NCBI GenBank assembly: GCA_005881355.1
Contig: VBDM01000039.1
Location: forward strand, 1 to 11,618
Reading direction: 5' to 3'
Source: Betaproteobacteria bacterium
GTDB taxonomy: Bacteria > Pseudomonadota > Gammaproteobacteria > Burkholderiales > SG8-39
DNA length: 11,618 nucleotides
Part shown: positions 6,899 through 11,618 of the stretch, one piece after another
Position numbering within the stretch: position 1 is the stretch's first letter
Layout: each line of letters begins with the position of its first letter
Translations under genes and position numbers: made by a program
The notes under the pieces: generated by a model
Databases searched by the model: none
The model's input: only the letters and a program-made list of their open reading frames with translations
Told to the model about the DNA's origin: nothing

Positions 6899-7267
6899 AT
6901 GGGAGACACAAATCTTCAAGCGGGCGCTGGCCAAATCGCTCTACTCGCATTCATCGCGATCGTCCTCGCGGTTGGGTACGTCGCGATCGATCTTTATATC
7001 GCCTCGCAGAAAGATATCTTGACGGTGGAGACTCGCGGCACGCAGATGATTACCGCGCTTGCCGCGTACAAGCGCGATAGCGGCGCGTATCCGGACTCTC
7101 TCGACAAGCTCACGCCCAAGTACGTCCCGGCAGTGAGCAAGTGCCCGGGTGGGGCGCCGATCGGTTATGTTGCCTCGGCCGGCGAGTACGTGCTTTCCTG
7201 TCAGAACGTGGTCTTTAAATACAAGCCGTACAGCTACGATTCGCGATCGAAGAGCTGGAGCGGTTGA
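6899..7267 (+). CDS. Small membrane-anchored protein, pseudopilin-like C-terminal region
   Basis: I do not recognise a named family. The 122-residue product has a short hydrophilic start (1-11), one strong hydrophobic helix (about 12-35, GQIALLAFIAIVLAVGYVAI), then a soluble part likely outside the cytoplasm. That part has ALAAYKRDSGAYPDSLDKLT (53-72), resembling the helix and loop after the N-terminal helix in type II secretion pseudopilins of the GspG type, and two cysteines (82 and 101) that could form a disulfide. The prepilin peptidase motif (G-F-T-L-x-E before the helix) is absent, so processing as a true pilin is not supported; a signal anchor is more likely. It lies 43 nt after recN on the same strand, just before tRNA-Val. 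The ribosome binding site and the coherent domain layout argue that it is real. Confidence 0.75.
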   Translation: MGDTNLQAGAGQIALLAFIAIVLAVGYVAIDLYIASQKDILTVETRGTQMITALAAYKRDSGAYPDSLDKLTPKYVPAVSKCPGGAPIGYVASAGEYVLSCQNVVFKYKPYSYDSRSKSWSG

Positions 7268-7292
7268 TTGTCGTCCGGATTTCGGTTCATTT

Positions 7293-7369
7293 AGGCGCGT
7301 AGCTCAGTTGGCTAGAGCGCATCCTTGACATGGATGAGGTCGTTGGTTCGATTCCAATCGCGCCTACCA
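7293..7369 (+). tRNA. tRNA-Val (anticodon GAC)
   Basis: A complete 77-nt cloverleaf. The acceptor arms AGGCGCG and CGCGCCT pair fully, the D arm is GCTC/GAGC, the anticodon arm is CATCC-TTGACAT-GGATG with anticodon GAC, the variable loop is AGGTC, and the T arm is GTTGG-TTCGATT-CCAAT with one G-T pair. The 3' CCA is encoded (7367-7369). The GAC anticodon reads valine codons GUC and GUU. No convincing promoter is seen in the 25-nt gap after the preceding gene, so it may be read from upstream. Terminator-like hairpins follow it. Confidence 0.97.
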
Positions 7370-7372
7370 ATT

Positions 7373-7402
7373 GTTAAGCCAGGCGCGAAGCGCCGGCTTA
7401 AC
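7373..7402 (+). other. Hairpin 1 downstream of tRNA-Val
   Basis: Arms GTTAAGCC plus GGCGC (with one bulged A at 7381) and GCGCC plus GGCTTAAC enclose the loop GAA, giving 13 base pairs. The core is the GCGAAGC mini-hairpin, known to be unusually stable. No T-run follows. It may mark the 3' end of the tRNA precursor or be part of a dispersed repeat. Confidence 0.8.
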
Positions 7403-7407
7403 TGCTC

Positions 7408-7440
7408 GCGTTGGAACGGACGCGGTGCGCCGTTCAACGC
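7408..7440 (+). other. Hairpin 2 upstream of thrS
   Basis: GCGTT, one bulged G, GAACGG, one bulged A and CGC pair with GCG, CCGTTC and AACGC around the loop GGT, giving 14 base pairs. Its right arm CGTTCAACGC (7431-7440) is repeated exactly at 7477-7486 in hairpin 3, so the left arm could pair with either copy. Confidence 0.75.
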
Positions 7441-7452
7441 TCGCCCGTAACT

Positions 7453-7500
7453 CCGCGCGCTCGAACTTGAAAGCGACGTTCAACGCGCGGTTTTGTTTCT
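7453..7500 (+). terminator. Hairpin 3 plus T-rich tract: probable terminator or attenuator before thrS
   Basis: CCGCGCG (7453-7459) pairs with CGCGCGG (7484-7490), and TTGAA (7467-7471) with TTCAA (7479-7483) extends the stem inward after a 7-nt bulge. The T-rich tract TTTTGTTTCT (7491-7500) follows at once, the layout of an intrinsic terminator. It ends 11 nt before the thrS ATG. It would stop tRNA-Val transcripts and could regulate thrS if transcription comes from upstream. Confidence 0.55.
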
Positions 7501-7505
7501 AGAAT
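7500..7505 (+). promoter_or_regulatory. Possible -10 box for thrS
   Basis: TAGAAT, five of six matches to TATAAT, ends 6 nt before the thrS ATG at 7512, the same distance as in the nadK promoter. No good -35 is found at 16-18 nt, so the promoter would be weak or activator-dependent. It overlaps the end of the terminator-like T tract. Confidence 0.35.
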
Positions 7506-7511
7506 GTGCTG

Positions 7512-9425
7512 ATGCCGAACGTCCGTCTTCCCGATGGCTCCGTGATGAGCTTTTCCGGGCCGGTCATCCTTGCCGACGTAGCGCAGGCGATCGGCTCCGG
7601 CCTCGCGCGGGCAGCGCTCGCCGGAAAAGTGAACGGAAAGCTGGTCGATACGTCGCACCGGATCGAAAACGACGCCGAGCTCGCCATCGTGACCGAGCGC
7701 GACGAGGAAGGCGTCCAGATCCTGCGCCACTCGACCGCGCACCTTCTCGCCTACGCGGTGAAGGAGCTTTTCCCCGATGCGCAGGTGACTATCGGGCCGG
7801 TGATCGAGAACGGTTTCTACTACGATTTTTCGTTCAAGCGGCCATTCACTCCGGAGAATCTCGCAGCCATCGAAAAACGCATGGCCGAATTGGCAAAAAG
7901 GGATCTGCCGGTGACGCGCGAAGTCTGGCCGCGCGACAAGGCGGTCGAGTACTTCAAGTCGATCGGCGAGCATTACAAGGCCGAGATCATCGCATCGATT
8001 CCCGCGGGAGAAGAGGTGTCGCTGTATCGGGAAGGGGACTTCATCGATCTGTGCCGCGGTCCCCACGTCCCTTCGACCGGCAAGCTCAAGGTCTTCAAGC
8101 TCATGAAGGTCGCCGGCGCCTACTGGCGCGGGGATTCGAGGAACGAGATGCTCCAGCGGATCTACGGCACTGCGTGGGCGAGGAAGGAGGAGCAGGAAGC
8201 GTACCTGCGCATGATCGAGGAGGCCGGGAAGCGCGATCATCGCCGGCTGGGCACGCAGCTCGATCTTTTCCACCTCCAGGAAGAAGCGCCCGGGATGGTG
8301 TTCTGGCATCCGAAGGGTTGGGCGATCTGGCAGCAGGTCGAGCAGTATCTGCGGCGCGTCTACCGGGACAACGGCTATCTCGAGGTGCGCTGCCCGCAGG
8401 TCCTCGATCGCAGCTTGTGGGAGAAATCGGGCCACTGGGAAAACTACAAGGAGCTGATGTTCACGACCGAGTCGGAGAAGCGCGACTACGCGATCAAGCC
8501 GATGAACTGCCCCGGGCACGTGCTGATCTACAACAAGGGCCTGCGCAGCTACCGCGAGTTGCCGTTGCGCTACGGCGAGTTCGGCGTGTGCACGCGCAAC
8601 GAGCCTTCGGGCGCGCTGCACGGCATCATGCGCATCCGCGCCTTCACCCAGGACGACGGTCACATCTTCTGCACCGAGGAGCAGATTCAGCCGGAAGTCA
8701 CGGCGCACACGACGCTGCTGCAAAAGGTCTACGCCGACTTCGGCTTCCCCGACGTTGTGTACAAGCTCGCCACGCGCCCGCCGAAGCGGGTCGGTGCCGA
8801 CGAACTCTGGGACAAAGCCGAGCGCGCGTTGCAGGCGTCGCTCGAATCGAGCGGCCTCGCTTACGAGGTGCTCCCGGGGGAGGGCGCGTTCTACGGCCCC
8901 AAAATCGAATATCACCTGAAAGACAGCATCGGCCGCTCATGGCAGTGCGGCACCATGCAGGTGGACTTCTCGATGCCCGGGTTGCTTGGCGCGGAATACG
9001 TTTCCGAAGACAACACTCGCAAAGTGCCCGTCATGCTGCACCGGGCCATCGTCGGCTCGATGGAGCGCTTCATCGGCATCCTCGTCGAGCACTACGCCGG
9101 CGCGATGCCGCTGTGGCTCGCGCCCGTGCAGGTGGTCGTGCTGAATATCTCCGAGGGGCAGGCCGACTATGCGCGAGGCGTTGCGAGCGAGCTAAAACGG
9201 GGCGGCTGGCGCTGCGAAGCGGACTTGAGGAACGAGAAAATAACCTATAAAATTCGGGAACATAGCTTACAGAAGCTGCCTTACCAGCTGATCGTCGGCG
9301 AAAAGGAAAAGGCAGCCGAAAAGGTGGCCGTGCGCACCCGCAGCGGTGAAGACCTCGGGCAGGTTTCCCTGCCCGATTTCATCGCCCGCCTCCGCAACGA
9401 GGCCCAGTCGGGCGGTACGGCGTAG
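7512..9425 (+). CDS. thrS: Threonyl-tRNA synthetase
   Basis: Charges tRNA-Thr and hydrolyses mischarged Ser-tRNA-Thr. From the ATG at 7512 the product is 637 residues. The start is chosen because MPNVRLPDGS aligns with the E. coli start MPVITLPDGS; an in-frame GTG at 7506 would add two residues. Domains in order: TGS domain (1-61), editing domain with HSTAH (His73, His77) and CRGPH (Cys181, His185), class II catalytic core with zinc ligands Cys333 (NCPGH), His384 (DDGH) and His510 (MLHR) and motif 2 Arg in TRNEPSG, then the C-terminal anticodon-binding domain (about 530-637). All editing and zinc residues are present. No Shine-Dalgarno sequence is visible before the ATG. It leads the operon and infC follows after 25 nt. 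The tRNA-like operator of E. coli thrS was not recognised here. Confidence 0.98.
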   Translation: MPNVRLPDGSVMSFSGPVILADVAQAIGSGLARAALAGKVNGKLVDTSHRIENDAELAIVTERDEEGVQILRHSTAHLLAYAVKELFPDAQVTIGPVIENGFYYDFSFKRPFTPENLAAIEKRMAELAKRDLPVTREVWPRDKAVEYFKSIGEHYKAEIIASIPAGEEVSLYREGDFIDLCRGPHVPSTGKLKVFKLMKVAGAYWRGDSRNEMLQRIYGTAWARKEEQEAYLRMIEEAGKRDHRRLGTQLDLFHLQEEAPGMVFWHPKGWAIWQQVEQYLRRVYRDNGYLEVRCPQVLDRSLWEKSGHWENYKELMFTTESEKRDYAIKPMNCPGHVLIYNKGLRSYRELPLRYGEFGVCTRNEPSGALHGIMRIRAFTQDDGHIFCTEEQIQPEVTAHTTLLQKVYADFGFPDVVYKLATRPPKRVGADELWDKAERALQASLESSGLAYEVLPGEGAFYGPKIEYHLKDSIGRSWQCGTMQVDFSMPGLLGAEYVSEDNTRKVPVMLHRAIVGSMERFIGILVEHYAGAMPLWLAPVQVVVLNISEGQADYARGVASELKRGGWRCEADLRNEKITYKIREHSLQKLPYQLIVGEKEKAAEKVAVRTRSGEDLGQVSLPDFIARLRNEAQSGGTA

Positions 9426-9438
9426 TTTTCAATTTTTT

Positions 9439-9444
9439 GGAGAG
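9439..9444 (+). promoter_or_regulatory. infC ribosome binding site that fixes the ATC start
   Basis: GGAGAG lies 6 nt before ATC at 9451, in the frame that encodes IF3. No ATG, GTG or TTG lies at a suitable distance, so this site decides the start. Confidence 0.8.
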
Positions 9445-9450
9445 ATAGAC

Positions 9451-10065
9451 ATCGCAACGGACAGAACGCAGCGAATCAACATCGAGATCAACGCACCCGA
9501 AGTGCGGCTGATAGGGGCCAACGGCGAGCAGGTCGGTATCGTGCCCATCGCCCAGGCCATGAAGATGGCCGAGGAAGCCGAGGTGGACCTCGTCGAAATC
9601 GCCCCCCTTGCCAAGCCCCCGGTATGCAAGCTGATGGACTACGGCAAGTTCAAGTACCGCGAGGCGAAAAAGGCCCACGAGGCGAAGCTCAAGCAGAAGC
9701 AGATCCATGTCAAGGAAGTGAAATTCCGCCCTGGAACCGACGAGGGCGACTACCAGATCAAGCTGCGCAATCTGATCAAGTTTCTCGAGGAAGGCGACAA
9801 GGCGAAAGTCACTCTGCGATACCGCGGCCGCGAGATGGCACACCAGGAGTTCGGCGTGCGCCTGATCGAGCGGGTCAAACAGGATCTTGAGCCGTACGCG
9901 CTAGTCGAGCAGTTTCCCAAGATGGAGGGGCGGCAGTTGATCATGGTGCTGGCGCCGAAGAAGGGGAAGAAGGAAGTGAAAAAGGCGGCAAAGAAGGAAG
10001 CGAAGGAACCGAAGAAGGAACCAAAGGAACCGAAGAAGGAACCGAAGCCGGCCGCCTCTGCGTAA
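9451..10065 (+). CDS. infC: Translation initiation factor IF-3, ATC start codon
   Basis: Binds the 30S subunit, keeps ribosomal subunits apart and rejects wrong start codons. Reading from ATC at 9451 gives (M)ATDRTQRINIEINAPEVRLI, matching IF3 N-termini. The N domain (to about 75) has PPVCKLMDYGKFKYRE (56-71), the linker is Lys-rich, and the C domain (about 86-168) has VKEVKFRPGTDEGDYQIKLR and ends with GRQLIMVLAP. ATC is one of the rare codons that IF3 discriminates against, so the protein should limit its own synthesis, as for E. coli infC (ATT). The 204-residue product exceeds the usual 170-180 because of a C-terminal tail (about 170-204) of Lys, Glu, Pro and Ala with a duplicated KEPKKEP. 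An in-frame ATG at 9346 lies inside thrS and was rejected. Confidence 0.95.
   Translation: MATDRTQRINIEINAPEVRLIGANGEQVGIVPIAQAMKMAEEAEVDLVEIAPLAKPPVCKLMDYGKFKYREAKKAHEAKLKQKQIHVKEVKFRPGTDEGDYQIKLRNLIKFLEEGDKAKVTLRYRGREMAHQEFGVRLIERVKQDLEPYALVEQFPKMEGRQLIMVLAPKKGKKEVKKAAKKEAKEPKKEPKEPKKEPKPAASA
10003..10044 (+). repeat. 21-bp in-frame tandem repeat in infC
   Basis: Two copies of a 21-bp unit starting AAGGAACCGAAGAAGGAACC (10003-10023 and 10024-10044) differ only at the last base. Each encodes KEPKKEP in the IF3 C-terminal tail. Being a multiple of three, a gain or loss of a copy would keep the reading frame. Confidence 0.9.
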
Positions 10066-10160
10066 TGCAGCGGAATTTACCGATTCAAAACAAGTGGTGC
10101 CGAGGTTTCAAGCGCTCCGCAGGAGCCACCCGTCGCCATATCAAGGCTAGGAGTAAGGCA
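10066..10160 (+). promoter_or_regulatory. infC-rpmI leader, possible L20 operator region
   Basis: This 95-nt gap holds a hairpin GCTCC-GCA-GGAGC (10114-10126), which an outer GGTG/CACC pairing (10096-10099 with 10127-10130) can extend, and the rpmI ribosome binding site AGGAG (10149-10153), 7 nt before the ATG. In E. coli, L20 represses rpmI-rplT through RNA structures in the corresponding region. Whether this spacer does the same is inference from position only. Confidence 0.4.
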
Positions 10161-10358
10161 ATGCCCAAGCTGAAGACCAAGCGTAGCGCCGCCAAGCGCT
10201 TCAAGATGCGCTCCGGCGGCACGATCAAGCGCTCGCAGGCGTTCAAGCGCCATATCCTCACCAAGAAGACCACCAAGAACAAGCGGCATCTGCGCGGCAC
10301 CGCGGCGGTACATGCCACAGACAAGCAGCATGTTCGCGCCATGCTGCCCTACGCCTAA
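10161..10358 (+). CDS. rpmI: 50S ribosomal protein L35
   Basis: Small basic protein of the large ribosomal subunit, which binds 23S rRNA. From the ATG at 10161 the product is 65 residues, the standard length, beginning MPKLKTKRSAAKRFKMRSGG and ending AMLPYA; about a third of the residues are Lys or Arg. The start is fixed by AGGAG (10149-10153) and by family alignment; an in-frame ATG at 10065 overlapping the infC stop would add a 32-residue leader unlike L35 and was rejected. It lies between infC and rplT in the conserved translation operon. Its stop (TAA at 10356-10358) overlaps the rplT ribosome binding site, which favours coupled translation with L20. Confidence 0.98.
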   Translation: MPKLKTKRSAAKRFKMRSGGTIKRSQAFKRHILTKKTTKNKRHLRGTAAVHATDKQHVRAMLPYA

Positions 10359-10369
10359 GGAGACCGGTC

Positions 10370-10729
10370 ATGCCACGAGTCAAACGCGGCGTAACCGCGC
10401 GCGCCAAACACAAGAAAGTCTTCGCCAAAGCCAAGGGATTCCGGGGCCGGCGCGGCAACGTGTTCCGCATCGCCAAGGAAGCGGTGATGAAGGCAGAGCA
10501 GTACGCCTACCGCGACCGCCGACAGCGCAAGCGCCAGTTTCGCGCGCTGTGGATTGCCCGCATCAACGCGGCTGCTCGCGAGCACGGATTGACCTATTCC
10601 GCGTTCATGAACGGCTTGAAGAAGGCCGCGATCGAAGTGGACCGCAAGGTGCTCGCTGATCTGGCCGTAGCCGATAAGGCGGCGTTCGCAAAAATTGCCG
10701 AGCAGGCGAAGGTCAGGCTCGGCACGTAA
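10370..10729 (+). CDS. rplT: 50S ribosomal protein L20
   Basis: Large-subunit protein essential for early 50S assembly and, in E. coli, the translational repressor of its own rpmI-rplT mRNA. The 119-residue product starts MPRVKRGVTARAKHKKVFAK, with the basic N-terminal extension that threads into 23S rRNA. The globular domain follows (YRDRRQRKRQFRALWIARIN at about 44-63, then the GLTYSAFMNGLKKAAIEVDR stretch). AAGGAG (10357-10362) lies 7 nt before the ATG and overlaps the rpmI stop. Downstream, the gap to pheS is filled by a palindromic repeat. Confidence 0.98.
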   Translation: MPRVKRGVTARAKHKKVFAKAKGFRGRRGNVFRIAKEAVMKAEQYAYRDRRQRKRQFRALWIARINAAAREHGLTYSAFMNGLKKAAIEVDRKVLADLAVADKAAFAKIAEQAKVRLGT

Positions 10730-10737
10730 TCCTTTGA

Positions 10738-10845
10738 TCCCCTCCTCGATGGGGAGGGTGCCCGCGAAGCGGGTGGGGTGGTAGGCAGTATCTTCTTCGG
10801 CCGAAACTACCCCGGCGCTGTGCGCCACTCCTCTTGAGGAGGGGA
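10738..10845. repeat. ~108-bp imperfect palindromic repeat between rplT and pheS
   Basis: The ends TCCCCTCCTC (10738-10747) and GAGGAGGGGA (10836-10845) are perfect inverted repeats of 10 bp. Inside are CCCGC-GAA-GCGGG (10761-10773), GGTAG (10780-10784) facing CTACC (10807-10811), a central TTCGGCCGAA (10796-10805) and GGCGC-TGT-GCGCC (10814-10826). The two halves are approximate inverted copies. Its makeup (CT-rich ends and a GCGAAGC hairpin) resembles small dispersed palindromic elements common between genes of GC-rich proteobacteria. There is no coding sequence or transposase. It fills nearly all of the 124-nt gap, and its right arm contains the Shine-Dalgarno sequence of pheS. Confidence 0.8.
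10837..10842 (+). promoter_or_regulatory. pheS ribosome binding site inside the repeat arm
   Basis: AGGAGG lies 11 nt before the pheS ATG (10854), a little farther than usual. It can be buried in a local hairpin, CTCCTC-TT-GAGGAG (10828-10841, closing loop probably CTTG), or paired with the left end of the repeat (10739-10747). Confidence 0.65.
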
Positions 10846-10853
10846 AAATCCGC

Positions 10854-11618
10854 ATGACCGATCTCGATAAAGTCGTCTCGAAAGCGATCGCCGAATTCGG
10901 CGGCACGGGCGACGCGGCCGAGCTCGAGAGAATCAAAGCGCGCTACCTCGGCAAGTCCGGCGCGCTCGCCGAGGCGATGAAGGGCCTCGCCAGGCTTGCG
11001 CCGCAGACCCGGCGCGAGGAGGGCGCACGCGTCAACGCCGCCAAAGACCGTATCGAGACGGCGCTTGTCGCCCGCCGCGAAGCGCTCGCGGCCGCCCAGC
11101 TCGACGCCAAGCTCTCCGGAGAGGCGCTCGATGTGACGCTTCCCGGGCGTGGCCTCGCACGCGGCGGATTGCACCCGGCGACGCGCACCCTTGAGCGCGT
11201 GGAGCAGTTGTTTCGCTCGATCGGTTTCGAGGTGGCCGACGGTCCCGAGATCGAGACCGATTTCCACAACTTCACCGCGCTCAATCAGCCGCAGGACCAT
11301 CCGGCCCGCTCGATGCACGATACCTTCTACCTGAAGGGCGCCGGGCGGAGCGTGCTGCTTCGTACTCACACCTCGCCGATCCAGGTGCGCTACATGCAGA
11401 ACCACCGGCCGCCGATAAAGATCATCGCGCCGGGCCGCGTCTACCGCGTCGACTCGGACGCCACGCACACGCCGATGTTCCATCAGGTCGAGGGCCTCTG
11501 GATCGACGAGGACGTAAGCTTCGCCGACCTGAAAGGGGTGCTCACCGATTTTCTGCGCAAGTTCTTCGAGGATGAAAAGCTGCGCACGCGCTTTCGGCCG
11601 TCGTTTTTCCCGTTTACC
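10854..11618 (+). CDS. pheS: Phenylalanyl-tRNA synthetase alpha subunit, C-terminus cut by window end
   Basis: Catalytic subunit of the alpha2-beta2 enzyme that charges tRNA-Phe. The first 255 codons are present. Residues 1 to about 85 form the N-terminal helical coiled coil that contacts tRNA (ERIKARYLGKSGALAEAMKG at 25-44). The class II core begins with HPATRTLERVEQLFRSIGFE and continues through DGPEIETDFHNFTALNQPQD, the LRTHTSPIQVRYM block, GRVYRVDSDATHTPMFHQVE and GLWIDEDVSFADL. All are typical of bacterial PheS. The missing part would hold the last catalytic strands and motif 3. It is the fifth gene of the thrS-infC-rpmI-rplT-pheS series; pheT is expected next. A repeat element separates it from rplT by 124 nt. 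No Phe-rich leader peptide of the E. coli attenuator type is seen in that gap. Confidence 0.97.
   Translation, partial: MTDLDKVVSKAIAEFGGTGDAAELERIKARYLGKSGALAEAMKGLARLAPQTRREEGARVNAAKDRIETALVARREALAAAQLDAKLSGEALDVTLPGRGLARGGLHPATRTLERVEQLFRSIGFEVADGPEIETDFHNFTALNQPQDHPARSMHDTFYLKGAGRSVLLRTHTSPIQVRYMQNHRPPIKIIAPGRVYRVDSDATHTPMFHQVEGLWIDEDVSFADLKGVLTDFLRKFFEDEKLRTRFRPSFFPFT

Noticed and set aside
5691..7022. 443-codon plus-strand frame overlapping recN
   Set aside because: Arg/Gly/Ala-rich composition typical of an out-of-frame read; recN in this region is complete with all motifs.
7506..7511. GTG at 7506 as the thrS start
   Set aside because: It adds only two residues; MPNVRLPDGS from 7512 matches the family start. 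It cannot be fully excluded.
7434..8915. 493-codon minus-strand frame opposite thrS
   Set aside because: Shadow of thrS; no family motif, and it would run through the thrS leader hairpins.
9346..9450. ATG at 9346 as the infC start
   Set aside because: It lies inside the thrS coding region and adds 35 residues not found in IF3; the ribosome binding site and alignment point to ATC at 9451.
10065..10160. ATG at 10065 as the rpmI start
   Set aside because: It overlaps the infC stop and adds a 32-residue extension foreign to L35; the ATG at 10161 has a Shine-Dalgarno sequence and gives the standard 65 residues.
10738..10845. Insertion sequence or CRISPR unit
   Set aside because: There is no transposase, no target duplication that I can see, and only one imperfect palindrome rather than regularly spaced repeats.
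10355..10936. 193-codon minus-strand frame across rplT, the repeat and pheS
   Set aside because: It runs opposite two conserved genes and through the palindromic element; no recognisable domain.

Overview
This is a GC-rich chromosomal window made almost entirely of core housekeeping genes. Gene content, gene order and protein sequences fit a betaproteobacterium: a heat-shock cluster hrcA-hemH-grpE-dnaK, divergent from nadK-recN, followed by tRNA-Val and thrS-infC-rpmI-rplT-pheS. The species cannot be told from the sequence. I found no mobile element, CRISPR array, phage gene or defence system, and no new multi-gene system. Apart from the genes themselves, the interest lies in the intergenic control regions.

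Left part (1-4212, minus strand; transcription runs from 4212 towards 1): hrcA (heat-shock repressor), hemH (ferrochelatase, last step of haem synthesis), grpE (nucleotide exchange factor) and dnaK (Hsp70, cut by the window edge). Sigma-32-like promoters with the same 14-nt spacer lie before dnaK and, less clearly, before grpE. The dnaK one is a close match and overlaps the grpE stop codon. No CIRCE operator is visible although hrcA is present.

Middle (4213-7267): a 99-bp divergent promoter region, then nadK (NAD kinase) and recN (SMC-like DNA repair ATPase) 12 nt apart on the plus strand, then a small membrane-anchored protein of unknown function with a pseudopilin-like C-terminal segment. 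The nadK promoter is a good sigma-70 match whose -10 box ends 6 nt before the ATG, so the mRNA may be leaderless.

Right part (7293-11618, plus strand): tRNA-Val(GAC) with encoded CCA, a 142-nt spacer with three consecutive hairpins (the last followed by a T-rich tract, terminator-like), then the translation operon thrS-infC-rpmI-rplT-pheS. It encodes threonyl-tRNA synthetase, initiation factor IF3 (starting at a rare ATC codon and carrying a Lys/Glu/Pro repeat tail), ribosomal proteins L35 and L20, and the phenylalanyl-tRNA synthetase alpha chain (cut by the window end). The rplT-pheS gap holds a ~108-bp imperfect palindromic repeat whose right arm contains the pheS ribosome binding site.

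No stretch over 300 bases lacks a gene. The longest spacers are 7370-7511 and 10730-10853, both described below.
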